From positions 45,554 to 109,553 of the forward strand of contig CAVRZO010000028.1 of NCBI GenBank assembly GCA_963725615.1: a DNA stretch of 64,000 bases, given 5' to 3'. The position numbers and the translations under genes are program-made. This DNA is from JAIQFF01 sp963725615 (GTDB taxonomy: Bacteria > Acidobacteriota > Terriglobia > Terriglobales > Acidobacteriaceae). Positions 7,722 to 16,606 of this stretch are shown in pieces (the first letter of the stretch is position 1; each line of letters opens with the position of its first letter). A model generated the notes under the pieces. The model saw only the letters and a program-made list of their open reading frames with translations. It had not been told where the DNA came from and did not search any database.

Positions 7722-9431
7722 ATGGCAAACGCAGTTACGGAAACGGCGGTCACAGAAACGAAGGTACAGCGGGTCGAGCGGCTCAAGCGGGAGAAGAATC
7801 CCTGGGAAGGCCTCGATGACATCCGCAAGTTCGCCCGCGAAGGCTTCGATTCCATCACGCCCGAATGGCTGGGAACATATTTCCGGTGGTGGGGCGTTTA
7901 CACCCAAGGCGACGGCGTTGGCGTAATCGGCGGCAAGAACGGAGAAGGGAAGGCGCTGCCGTTCTTCATGGTGCGCATTCGTATTCCCAACGGCCTGCTG
8001 CAGTCACATCAGCTTCGAACCATCGCCAACGTGACCGAAAAATATGCTCGCGGAACCGCCGACCTGACAGTACGGCAGAACATTCAGTTGCACTGGGTGA
8101 CGATTCAAGATCTGCCCGAACTGCTCGATGGATTGTGGCGCGCCGGTCTGACCACGATGGGCTCTTGCGGAGACGACACCCGCAACATCACCGGTTGCCC
8201 TCTCGCCGGCGTGGATGCCGACGAGATTTACGACGCTTCGTCCGTGGCGCTGGAGGCCAACCGCTTCTTCGTCGGCAACGGCGACTTCTACAACCTGCCG
8301 CGCAAGTTCAAAATCTGCATCACCGGATGTAATGTCTGGTGTGCCTATCCGGAAATCAACGACGTAGGGCTGACGGCAGTTCGCCGGAGAGATTCCGAAG
8401 TTGGTTTCTCCCTGCGAATCGGCGGCGGCCTGTCGACCGATCCGCATCTGGCGGTCCGGCTCAATGCTTTTGTGCAGCGGCACCAGGTGATCCCGGTTCT
8501 GAAGGGCGTCGCTGAAATTTTCCGCGAGAGCGAAAAGCTTCGAGAAAACCGCGAACGCGCCCGGCTTAAGTTTCTGTTCCTCAAACATGGCTGGACGGCC
8601 GAGAGTTTTCAGGAAGAGCTGGAAAGCCGTATCGGGTTTCATCTCGACCCCGCGGTCGAGGAAAAACCACCGGCAGATATTTATCGCGATCACGTCGGAA
8701 TCCATCCCCAGAAACAAGCAGGATATTCATACGTCGGAGCCGCCGTGCTGCGGGGCCGAATCTCTGCTCAGCAAATGCGTGCCGCCGCCGACGCAGCGGA
8801 TCGGTATGGAGCAGGCGAACTGCGCACCACCAACATGCAGAACCTGCTGATCGTAAACGTACCCAATCGCAACGCGGAAGCCCTGGCGGGCGAACTCGAA
8901 GCCAACAAGATGCCGGTTGGCGCATCGCCCTTCTGGCGTGGCGTGGTGGCCTGCAGCGGCACGGAATTCTGCAAGGTCGCGATTACCGAAACCAAGAGTT
9001 TCTCCCGCTGGCTGGTCGAAGAACTGGAAGAACGGCTGCCCGGCTTCGAGCAGCACCTGAAACTGCACGTTACCGGCTGCCCTAACAGTTGTGGCCAGCA
9101 CTGGATCGCCGACATCGGCATCGAGGGCAAGAAGATCAAAGTAGATGGCCGCCAGCAGGATGCCTACTACTTCTGCGTAGGCGGCGCCGTCGGATTGCAC
9201 CAGTCAGTGGCGCGAGCCATCGGGTACCGCTGCCTGGCCAGCGAAGTGCCCGACGCCATCGAGCGCTTGCTGCGGCGCTATCTGGATGAGAGGACGCCCG
9301 AAGAGAACCTGCGCCACTATTTTGCGCGTCGCAGCGACGAAGAGTTGCGCGAGTGCCTGGCGGGAAAGTTTCTGGCGGCAGTCGAGCGCGATCCTTCGCC
9401 CGGAAAGGTGCCCCATGCGGTTGAGGGCTAG
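7722..9431 (+). CDS. sir: Ferredoxin-dependent assimilatory sulfite reductase (nitrite/sulfite reductase family)
   Basis: The 569-residue protein has the duplicated ferredoxin-like/siroheme domain architecture of NirA/SirA enzymes. The 4Fe-4S/siroheme cysteines are visible as C-x5-C (CSGTEFC) and C-x3-C (CPNSC) about 40 residues later. The siroheme-binding motif TADLTVRQNIQLHW lies in the N-terminal half. It should reduce sulfite to sulfide with six electrons from ferredoxin; no flavoprotein CysJ is nearby. Sequence alone does not separate sulfite from nitrite, but the Cys leader and the downstream cysH argue for sulfite. The ATG at 7722 is preferred because upstream starts lie inside the terminator hairpin. 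Confidence 0.88.
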   Translation: MANAVTETAVTETKVQRVERLKREKNPWEGLDDIRKFAREGFDSITPEWLGTYFRWWGVYTQGDGVGVIGGKNGEGKALPFFMVRIRIPNGLLQSHQLRTIANVTEKYARGTADLTVRQNIQLHWVTIQDLPELLDGLWRAGLTTMGSCGDDTRNITGCPLAGVDADEIYDASSVALEANRFFVGNGDFYNLPRKFKICITGCNVWCAYPEINDVGLTAVRRRDSEVGFSLRIGGGLSTDPHLAVRLNAFVQRHQVIPVLKGVAEIFRESEKLRENRERARLKFLFLKHGWTAESFQEELESRIGFHLDPAVEEKPPADIYRDHVGIHPQKQAGYSYVGAAVLRGRISAQQMRAAADAADRYGAGELRTTNMQNLLIVNVPNRNAEALAGELEANKMPVGASPFWRGVVACSGTEFCKVAITETKSFSRWLVEELEERLPGFEQHLKLHVTGCPNSCGQHWIADIGIEGKKIKVDGRQQDAYYFCVGGAVGLHQSVARAIGYRCLASEVPDAIERLLRRYLDERTPEENLRHYFARRSDEELRECLAGKFLAAVERDPSPGKVPHAVEG

Positions 9432-9451
9432 AAGAAATCCAAGCGCTGTGA

Positions 9452-9519
9452 GGGTGGGGCGGCGCTTTAGCGCTGCATTGGAGACTTTGTGGTTGGCGGC
9501 TTCAGCCGCTGAGGTACGT
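9452..9519. repeat. Palindromic repeat, GCGCTTTAGCGC / GGCTTCAGCCGCTGAGG family, copy 1
   Basis: It consists of two small hairpins (GGCGCTTTAGCGCTGC and GGCGGCTTCAGCCGC). It sits inside the sulfur operon, between the sulfite reductase and siroheme synthase genes. Related copies are at 55991 and 57070. Confidence 0.75.
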
Positions 9520-9543
9520 GGACGGTAATCCAAGGCTAGCTCA

Positions 9544-10167
9544 ATGACGCTGTTTCCCATGTTCATGAAACTCGAAGGTCGCTCCTGCCTGGTGGTCGGC
9601 GCCGGCCCCGTTGGCGAACCCAAGATCAGCAGCTTGATCGAAGCTGGCGCATCGGTCCGCGTGGTTGCCCTTCACGCCGCCGCCGCGGTTGCTGGGTGGG
9701 CACGAACGGGAGCAATTACATGGGAAGCACGAGCTTTCAATAACGCAGACCTCGACGGCACTTTCCTGGTCATCGCCGCCACGAACTCTCGCGATCTGAA
9801 CGCCGCGATCTTTCATGAAGCCCGCCAACGAAACATTCTGTGCAACGTGGTGGATGATCCCGACTACTGCGATTTTTACTATCCCGCAGTCGTCCGGCGC
9901 GGAGATCTTCAGATTGCCATCTCGACCAACGGCCGAAGCCCCGCCCTGGCCCAGCGGATCAGGCGTGAACTCGAAATTCAGTTTGGTCCAGAGTATGGCG
10001 AGTGGCTGGAGGAATTGGGAAGAACGAGGCAGCAACTGTTCGCCAGCAAGATCGATCCCGAGCAGCGACGCCGCCTGTTGCACGAACTGGCCAGCCGCGA
10101 GGCTTTCAAGAAAGCACAGTCAGCAGAGTTGAACACCGAAGAAAGTAGTCTGGAGAAAATTTCATGA
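9544..10167 (+). CDS. Precorrin-2 dehydrogenase / sirohydrochlorin ferrochelatase (siroheme synthase N-terminal type)
   Basis: The 207-residue protein corresponds to the CysG N-terminal half (Met8-like). The NAD site is GAGPVGEPKISSLIEAGA (about 19-36), and VVDDPDYCDFYYPAVVRRGDLQIAISTNGRSPAL carries the family Asp and the Ser-rich signature. It oxidises precorrin-2 to sirohydrochlorin and inserts iron to give siroheme, the cofactor of the preceding reductase. It lacks the SUMT half, which is supplied by the next gene. Its stop overlaps that gene by four nucleotides (ATGA). Relatives sometimes only dehydrogenate, so chelatase activity is inferred. Confidence 0.88.
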   Translation: MTLFPMFMKLEGRSCLVVGAGPVGEPKISSLIEAGASVRVVALHAAAAVAGWARTGAITWEARAFNNADLDGTFLVIAATNSRDLNAAIFHEARQRNILCNVVDDPDYCDFYYPAVVRRGDLQIAISTNGRSPALAQRIRRELEIQFGPEYGEWLEELGRTRQQLFASKIDPEQRRRLLHELASREAFKKAQSAELNTEESSLEKIS

Positions 10168-10961
10168 CCGGTAAGGTGTACCTGGTGGGAGCGGGTCCGG
10201 GCGATCCCGAACTGCTCACGCTCAAAGCCCTCAAGCTTCTGAAGTCAGCCGATGTCGTGTTGCACGACGACCTCATCAGTCCTGAGATTCTTGCGTTCAT
10301 TCCGTCTTCCAGCGAAGTCCAAAACGTCGGCAAGCGCTTTGGACAGAAGCGCATCAGCCAGACCGAGATCCATGCGCTGATGGTGCAGAACGCTCTGCTC
10401 GGCCTGCAGGTGGTTCGTCTCAAGAGCGGCGACCCGCTCATCTTCGGTCGCGCCGGGGAAGAGATGGAAGCTCTGCGCAAGGCCGGCATCGAGTTTGAAA
10501 TTGTTCCCGGCGTTACCGCCGCATTCGGCGCTGCAGCCAATGCGAAAATTCCGCTTACCCATCGTCAGGTTTCATCTGCCCTGGTGCTGGTGACCGGCCA
10601 TCACGCTGCCACCGACGAATTTGCCGACTGGCCGGCGAAGATCCCCACAGACGCAACCGTGGTCGTTTATATGCCGGGTTACGACTATCGCAGCACGGCG
10701 CAGCAGTTGTGGCGTGCCGGCGTGCCGGGTTCGACTCCATGCGCCATCGTCTCGCAGGCTACGTCGTCCAACGAGCAGGTCCATATCACGACCGTCGAAG
10801 ACCTTCACACGTCGCCACGGCTGCCTTCGCCCACGTTGCTGGTCGTCGGCGAAGTGGTGCGACTGGCCGAGCCTGCCGCGCTACGTCAGCAGTTCGATTG
10901 GCCGCGTGAGTTCCCTTCAGCGGGTTCGGCGTTGTCAGCGAGTCAGGAGCGTGCGGAGTGA
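10164..10961 (+). CDS. cobA: Uroporphyrinogen-III C-methyltransferase (SUMT)
   Basis: The 265-residue protein is a single-domain tetrapyrrole methylase. VYLVGAGPGDPELLTLKA (residues 4-21) and VVRLKSGDPLIFGRAGEE (about 80-97) are the two diagnostic SUMT motifs; PGVTAAFGAAA follows. It transfers two methyls from SAM to uroporphyrinogen III, making precorrin-2 for siroheme. It overlaps the upstream dehydrogenase and the downstream cysH by 4 nt each, so the three are translationally coupled. Although cobalamin synthesis also uses this enzyme, the neighbours assign it to siroheme. Confidence 0.92.
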   Translation: MTGKVYLVGAGPGDPELLTLKALKLLKSADVVLHDDLISPEILAFIPSSSEVQNVGKRFGQKRISQTEIHALMVQNALLGLQVVRLKSGDPLIFGRAGEEMEALRKAGIEFEIVPGVTAAFGAAANAKIPLTHRQVSSALVLVTGHHAATDEFADWPAKIPTDATVVVYMPGYDYRSTAQQLWRAGVPGSTPCAIVSQATSSNEQVHITTVEDLHTSPRLPSPTLLVVGEVVRLAEPAALRQQFDWPREFPSAGSALSASQERAE

Positions 10962-11707
10962 AAGACCACGCAGAACTGATACCCGCCGAAGCGGAAGAAT
11001 GGCGGCCGGAAGAAGTATTGAGCTGGGCGTTCGCGACCTACGGAAAAGATGTGGCGATCGCGTCAGGTTTCGGCGTAGAGGGAATGGTGTTGCTCGACCT
11101 GGCCTCGCGGCTGCGTTCCGACGTTCGCGTCTTCACTCTGGACACCGAATTCCTGTTCTCTGAAACCTACGATCTGATGGACCGTGTCGAGAAACGCTAC
11201 GGCATCAAGGTCGAGAAAGTCCTCAGTACATTGACTCCAGAAGAGCAGGAGCGCGAATTTGGCGCGGCGCTGTGGAGCCGCGATCCCGACAAGTGCTGCG
11301 GTTTGCGCAAGGTCGAACCTCTCAAGACGAAGCTGACCGAACTGCGCGCCTGGATCACCGCCATCCGCCGCGACCAGACTTCCGCGCGCGCCTCAGCCCG
11401 CAAGGTCGAGTGGGATGCCAAGTTCCAGCTGCTGAAGATCAACCCCATCGCCGATTGGACATCGCCGATGGTCTGGAGCTACGCCCTCAAGCACAATGTC
11501 CCTTACAACCCGCTCCATGACAAGAACTATCCCAGCATCGGATGCACCCATTGCACCCGTGCCGTCCGCCCGGGAGAAAGTGCCCGCGCGGGACGCTGGT
11601 CGGGGTCCGACAAGGTCGAATGCGGCCTGCACGTCGCAGCACCCGCGGCCATAGCCCCCCTGGTAGAGATCAAAGTAAAAAGCTCATTCGGCTGCGAGGA
11701 AAGCTAA
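10958..11707 (+). CDS. cysH: Phosphoadenylyl/adenylyl-sulfate reductase
   Basis: The 249-residue protein has the PAPS-reductase fold, with the family motif ASGFGVEGMVLLDL near residues 31-44. It contains both cysteine pairs typical of 4Fe-4S assimilatory APS reductases: DKCCGL (about 110-115) and GCTHCTRAV (about 195-203), plus the C-terminal catalytic ECGLH. The extra CC/CxxC set suggests APS rather than PAPS as substrate. It forms sulfite for the first gene of the operon. The GTG start overlaps the cobA stop. No ATP sulfurylase gene is in the window, so that step must be encoded elsewhere. Confidence 0.92.
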   Translation: MKDHAELIPAEAEEWRPEEVLSWAFATYGKDVAIASGFGVEGMVLLDLASRLRSDVRVFTLDTEFLFSETYDLMDRVEKRYGIKVEKVLSTLTPEEQEREFGAALWSRDPDKCCGLRKVEPLKTKLTELRAWITAIRRDQTSARASARKVEWDAKFQLLKINPIADWTSPMVWSYALKHNVPYNPLHDKNYPSIGCTHCTRAVRPGESARAGRWSGSDKVECGLHVAAPAAIAPLVEIKVKSSFGCEES

Positions 11708-11886
11708 AAAACCAAAGTCGTAAACCGCCAAGGACACGAAGACCACGACGGAGATCCGTCCTAAGCCCAATGTTTTCCTTCGTGTACCCTCGTATCCCTG
11801 CTGTCTAAAGCCCTTGCCGCAGAGACTCACCTGCCCAAAAAATCCATCCGGCTCATCGAAATTCTCGATTGTACTTACAGCCTGTA

Positions 11887-14800
11887 ATGACGATACACAG
11901 TGTAAAGATGAGTCCGAGTCCCTTAACCACAGACCACGACGCCTGCGGTGTTGGCCTGGTCGCCAAAATCGGCGGAGCTGCTTCGCGCGAGATCGTTGAC
12001 CGCGCGCTGGAGGCTCTGATCCGGCTGGCACATCGTGGAGGTGTGGACGCCGACGGACGAAGTGGTGACGGCGCCGGCCTGCTCACTCGTATCCCCGACA
12101 AATTGATTCGCAAACAGGCGCGTAAGGCGGGCATCAGACTGCCCGCGGTCTACGGGCTCGGCATGGTTTTTTTGCCGCCGGGTCAGGCAGAGGCGACGCG
12201 CAACGCCATCGAAGCGCAAGCCAAGCGAAGCGGTCTGAAGTGCCTGGGTTGGCGCACGGTTCCCACCAATCCGGAGGTTGCGGGCCCCCGGGCTCACGAA
12301 GCGCTGCCCGTCATCGAGCAATGCTTCTTCGCTCCAGAATCAGAAACGTCGAATCTGGAATTTCAGCTCTTCCACTTCCGCAAAGAAGCCGAGGCTGTCG
12401 CTCCCGCCGGAACCTATTTCTGTTCGCTGTCCTGTCGGACCGTGGTTTACAAAGGGCTGCTAACTCCTTCCCAGCTCCCTGCGTTTTATGCCGACTTGCG
12501 CGATCCGGATTTTGAAACTCCGTTCGCTATCTTTCATCAGCGCTACTCCACCAACACCCAGCCCAGCTGGTCGATGGCGCAACCCTTCCGCTTTGTCGCG
12601 CACAATGGCGAGATCAACACCATCAGCGCCAACCGCCGCTGGATGCGCGCCCGGGGGCCGGCACTGCGTCAGGAATTGGGTTTCTCCGATCAGGTTCGAT
12701 TGCTCGAGGACCGGGTAAGCGACTCAGCCAGTTTTGATAACGGCCTGGAAATTTCTCTCCGCCGTGGCTACAACCCGGCGGAAGCTATGCTCTCGATGGT
12801 GCCTCCGGCGTGGGAGCGTTCACCCGAAGCCGCACCCGAGTTGCGCAACTTTCTCGAAGAACAGGCCCGTGTGCAGGAAGCGTGGGATGGCCCGGCGGCG
12901 CTGGTCTTCACCGACGGCTGCACCATCGGTGCGAAGCTGGACCGCAACGGCCTGCGCCCGTTGCGTTACACCCTGACCACGGACGGTCTGCTGGTGGTCG
13001 GCTCCGAGGTGGGAATCGCCGATCTCCACGGCCAAGAAATCGCCGAGCGGCAGCGCCTGGGGCCGGGAGAAGTTCTGCTGGTCAATCCCGAGAGCGGCGA
13101 ATTTGTTCGCCCCAAAGATTCGCTGCGCATTCGAGAGGGAATCCGCGCCAGCTCCTCGGTGCCGGCTGTGCTGGTCGAGCCTACCGACAAACCGTTTCTC
13201 GACAGAACGCCCGATCCGAAGCCGACTATGGCGGCTCTGGGCTGGAGCGAGGACCAGTTCCGCCTGCTTTTCCAGCCGCTGGTGGAGCAGGGACAGGAAG
13301 CGGTCTGGAGCATGGGAGACGATGCGCCGCCGGCTTCGATGTCAACCTTCAAGCGTCCGCTGTGGGACTATTGCAAGCAGCGCTTCGCGCAAGTCACGAA
13401 TCCGCCGATTGACTCACTCCGCGAAACTCACGTGATGTCGCTACAGGTATTTCTCGGCCGGGCGGCGATCAATTCTCCGTTGCTCGACGGCGGGCAATTG
13501 CAGTTGTTGAAAAAAGAATTGGGCACTACAGAACGGATCGCCTTCACATTCCTGGCCGAGGATGGAGTGGAGGCAGCGAAGGCCGCGCTCGCCCGCCTGC
13601 AGGCAGACGTAAAGGCGGCGTCGGCCAAATCTCCCGGGCTCATTCTGCTGACGGATCGTGGCGTCGACCCAAAACGTGCCGCGCTGCCGGCCTTGCTGGC
13701 CCTGGCTGCGGCCTGGAAGTCCATGGTCGAGGCTGGCGCCCAGCACATTCCGCTGGTGATCGAAAGCGGACAGGTCATCGACACCCATCACGTGGCGCTG
13801 CTGGTGGCTGCAGGTGCGAGCGCCGTGTTCCCCTATCTGGCGTTGGAGCAGGCGTCGCACATGAAGCCGGGCGGTGCAGTCGCCTATCGCGGCGCGGTGG
13901 AAAAAGGGCTGCGCAAAGTCATCGCGCGGATGGGTATCTCGACCATTGCCAGCTACCGCAACAGTCATCTGTTCGAGATCATCGGCCTCGATGCCGATGT
14001 GTGCAGCCGATTTTTCGAGGACGCAAGCCATTCTCTGGCGGGCAAAGGTCTGACCGAGCTCTTGCAGGATTTTCTCGATCGTCACGATTCGGTGTTTTCC
14101 ATCACCTTCCCGACGATGACGATGACCACGCAATTGCAGGACCATGGTCTCTACCGCTTCCGCCATCAGGGTGAGCAGCACGCGGTTTCGCCCGAGTTGG
14201 TGCGGCGAATGCATCGCTACATCAAGTTTCCCACTGAGGAAAATCATCGCGCCTTCAAAGAACTGGGCCAGCAGAGAGAGGCAGTCGCGGTCCGGGACCT
14301 GATGGAGATCGTTCCGGGCAAGCCGCTGCCGCTCGATGAAGTTGAAACCGACGCTGCCATCCTGGGCCGCTTCAGCACGCAGGCGATGTCACTGGGAGCA
14401 ATTTCGCCGGAGACCCACACCACGCTCGCCATCGCCATGAACCGTCTCGGCGGCCGCAGCAACACCGGCGAGGGTGGCGAAGATCCTGGAGCCTACGGCC
14501 CCGGCCGCGAGGATAACAACCGGGTGAAGCAGGTGGCCTCGGCGCGATTTGGAGTCACAGCAGAATATCTGGTGCATGCCGACGAACTGGAAATCAAGAT
14601 CGCCCAAGGCGCCAAGCCGGGTGAAGGCGGCCAACTTCCGGCCAGCAAAGTGTCCGTATACATCGCTCGTTTGCGGCACGCGGTGCCCGGGATGATGCTG
14701 ATCTCTCCGCCACCGCATCATGACATCTACAGCATCGAAGACCTGGCGCAACTGATTTACGATCTGCGGGCCATCAATCCGCATGCGCGCATCGGAGTGA

Positions 14801-16278
14801 AACTGGTAGCCAGTGCCGGCGTTGGCATCATCGCGACCGGCGTAGCCAAGGCCGGGGCTGATGTCATCACCATCAGCGGCCACGACGGCGGCACCGGCGC
14901 GTCGCCGATTACTTCCATCAAGAATACCGGCCTGCCCTGGGAAGTGGGCCTGCGCGATGCTCACGATGCCTTGGTGAGAACCGGGCTTCGCGGTCGCGTG
15001 CGCCTGCGCGTGGACGGCGGCTTCAAGTTTGCCCGCGATGTCATTATCGGTGCGCTTCTGGGGGCGGACGAATTTGGCTTTGGCACCGCGTCCCTATTGG
15101 CGCTGGGATGCGTAATGGCGCGGCAATGCCACCTCAATACTTGTCCGGTCGGCATCGCCACTCAGGACGAAAAACTGCGCACCCGATTCACCGGAAAACC
15201 CGAAATGGTCGAAACCTACTTCCGGGCTGTCGCCGCCGATGTCCGAGAACTGTTGGCGTCCATGGGTGCGCATTCAATTGGTGACATCGTAGGTCAGGCC
15301 GAACGGCTGCGGCCTAGGAATGCGCCCGCGGCCCGCGCCCTGGCCGGATTGCTGGACCCGATCGTTTCTTCCTGCCTCCCGGCTTCGGTTAAGGACGATT
15401 CGAGCACTCTCTATCGCGAGCTGAATCGCACCATCGGCGCTGTCGCCGACGACACCGGCACTCGGGCGGCGCGACGTCGTCGCTTCCGCATCACCAACGC
15501 CGATCGCTCTATCGGAGCTCACTTGAGCGGCGAGATCTTGCGGCAGCCGGGACCACCGGCTGAAGCGCCCGCCAAATATGAATTTGTCGGCAGCGCGGGA
15601 CAGACCTTCGGCGGCTTTCTGACCAAGGGAGTGAACTTCCGGCTGGTGGGCGAGGCCAACGACTACGTCGGCAAAAGTTTGTCCGGGGGCACGATTGCGA
15701 TCACCGGCGGAGAAGAAGCGTCGCTGCGCGGAGACGTGCTTGCGGGCAACACTCTCTTGTACGGCGCGACCAGCGGCGAACTCTACATCGCGGGCCGGGT
15801 GGGCGAAAGATTCGCGGTCCGCAATAGCGGCGCGCTCGCCGTGGTTGAAGGTGTCGGCCAGCATGGCTGCGAATATATGACCGCCGGCGTGGCGGTAATT
15901 CTGGGCCCGGCGGGGATGAACTTCGGCGCCGGTATGACCGGTGGGTTGGCCTACGCGTTGCGTGATTCCATCGGAGGCTACGGTTACAACCAACAGTCGG
16001 TCCGGCTGGCGCCAGTCGAAGTCCGGGAAGAGCTGTGGTTGCGCCGCGTACTGCGCAAACATTTACGCCTCACCGGTAGCCCGCGTGCCGCAAGCCTGCT
16101 GAGCGCCGATACCCCGCTACCATTTCTCCGCGTGGAGCCGCTGGTCCTGCCGTGTTCGGTGGCGGATACCTGGGCCCCAATTCTCGCCAGACTCAAGCGG
16201 CAACCCGCTTCCGCCGAAGCACCGACCGCAGTGTACGTTCCCCATTCAGCGGATTCGCGCGTCATCGCCGCGGTGTAG
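11887..16278 (+). CDS. gltB: Glutamate synthase large subunit
   Basis: This roughly 1,463-residue protein contains all GltB regions: a class II glutamine amidotransferase with nucleophile Cys20 in DHDACGVG (N-terminal residues are normally removed), a central domain, the FMN-binding synthase domain (ITISGHDGGTGASP), the 3Fe-4S cysteines C-x5-C-x4-C (CVMARQCHLNTC) and a C-terminal beta-helix. It converts glutamine plus 2-oxoglutarate to two glutamates. No gltD is adjacent; the electron donor could be a distant GltD or ferredoxin. ATG 11887 is used; ATG 11908 and TTG 11869 are possible. The 179 nt between cysH and this gene hold no recognisable signal beyond an inverted GGACACGAAG/CTTCGTGT pair. 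Confidence 0.95.
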   Translation: MTIHSVKMSPSPLTTDHDACGVGLVAKIGGAASREIVDRALEALIRLAHRGGVDADGRSGDGAGLLTRIPDKLIRKQARKAGIRLPAVYGLGMVFLPPGQAEATRNAIEAQAKRSGLKCLGWRTVPTNPEVAGPRAHEALPVIEQCFFAPESETSNLEFQLFHFRKEAEAVAPAGTYFCSLSCRTVVYKGLLTPSQLPAFYADLRDPDFETPFAIFHQRYSTNTQPSWSMAQPFRFVAHNGEINTISANRRWMRARGPALRQELGFSDQVRLLEDRVSDSASFDNGLEISLRRGYNPAEAMLSMVPPAWERSPEAAPELRNFLEEQARVQEAWDGPAALVFTDGCTIGAKLDRNGLRPLRYTLTTDGLLVVGSEVGIADLHGQEIAERQRLGPGEVLLVNPESGEFVRPKDSLRIREGIRASSSVPAVLVEPTDKPFLDRTPDPKPTMAALGWSEDQFRLLFQPLVEQGQEAVWSMGDDAPPASMSTFKRPLWDYCKQRFAQVTNPPIDSLRETHVMSLQVFLGRAAINSPLLDGGQLQLLKKELGTTERIAFTFLAEDGVEAAKAALARLQADVKAASAKSPGLILLTDRGVDPKRAALPALLALAAAWKSMVEAGAQHIPLVIESGQVIDTHHVALLVAAGASAVFPYLALEQASHMKPGGAVAYRGAVEKGLRKVIARMGISTIASYRNSHLFEIIGLDADVCSRFFEDASHSLAGKGLTELLQDFLDRHDSVFSITFPTMTMTTQLQDHGLYRFRHQGEQHAVSPELVRRMHRYIKFPTEENHRAFKELGQQREAVAVRDLMEIVPGKPLPLDEVETDAAILGRFSTQAMSLGAISPETHTTLAIAMNRLGGRSNTGEGGEDPGAYGPGREDNNRVKQVASARFGVTAEYLVHADELEIKIAQGAKPGEGGQLPASKVSVYIARLRHAVPGMMLISPPPHHDIYSIEDLAQLIYDLRAINPHARIGVKLVASAGVGIIATGVAKAGADVITISGHDGGTGASPITSIKNTGLPWEVGLRDAHDALVRTGLRGRVRLRVDGGFKFARDVIIGALLGADEFGFGTASLLALGCVMARQCHLNTCPVGIATQDEKLRTRFTGKPEMVETYFRAVAADVRELLASMGAHSIGDIVGQAERLRPRNAPAARALAGLLDPIVSSCLPASVKDDSSTLYRELNRTIGAVADDTGTRAARRRRFRITNADRSIGAHLSGEILRQPGPPAEAPAKYEFVGSAGQTFGGFLTKGVNFRLVGEANDYVGKSLSGGTIAITGGEEASLRGDVLAGNTLLYGATSGELYIAGRVGERFAVRNSGALAVVEGVGQHGCEYMTAGVAVILGPAGMNFGAGMTGGLAYALRDSIGGYGYNQQSVRLAPVEVREELWLRRVLRKHLRLTGSPRAASLLSADTPLPFLRVEPLVLPCSVADTWAPILARLKRQPASAEAPTAVYVPHSADSRVIAAV

Positions 16279-16295
16279 AAACCGACCAACCGCGC

Positions 16296-16497
16296 TGTCA
16301 TCCTGAGGAAGCGGAACCCTTCGCTACGCGAAGGGTTCCCGACGAAGGACCTCTGCATTTGCTGGCGATGACACCTCCCAGTCGCTGCCAACTCTTCCCA
16401 CGACGCAGACGCCCGTGGAGATTGGCGCGGAATACATAGGTCCTTCGCTTGCTTTCGTCCGGGCTTCGCCGGACGAAAGACTGCGCTCAGGATGACA
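16296..16497. repeat. Paired inverted REP-like element, GTCATCCTGAG family, copy 2
   Basis: The left unit begins TGTCATCCTGAGG with an internal CCCTTCGCTACGCGAAGGG hairpin and GACGAAGGACC. The right unit is inverted (GGTCCTTCG...CTCAGGATGACA). It occupies most of the gltB-LysR intergenic region. Confidence 0.85.
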
Positions 16498-16588
16498 GCT
16501 CCGATCTTCGAGTGACGCAGCCCCACAATTCTTTGGGGGCTTTCAAGTTACACAACTACAAGATTTCTGAATCCGTTCCTTTCTCCGC

Positions 16589-16594
16589 TATAAT
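16589..16594 (+). promoter_or_regulatory. -10 element of the LysR gene
   Basis: A perfect TATAAT lies 12 nt before the LysR ATG at 16607. The start point would leave only a 5-6 nt 5' UTR, and no Shine-Dalgarno is present, so a leaderless or near-leaderless mRNA is likely. No good -35 is seen. Confidence 0.55.
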
Positions 16595-16606
16595 CTTGCA
16601 CTACTC

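Noticed and set aside
13441..16062. Long minus-strand ORFs (up to 268 codons)
   Set aside because: Antisense shadows of gltB in GC-rich codon usage; no family motifs.
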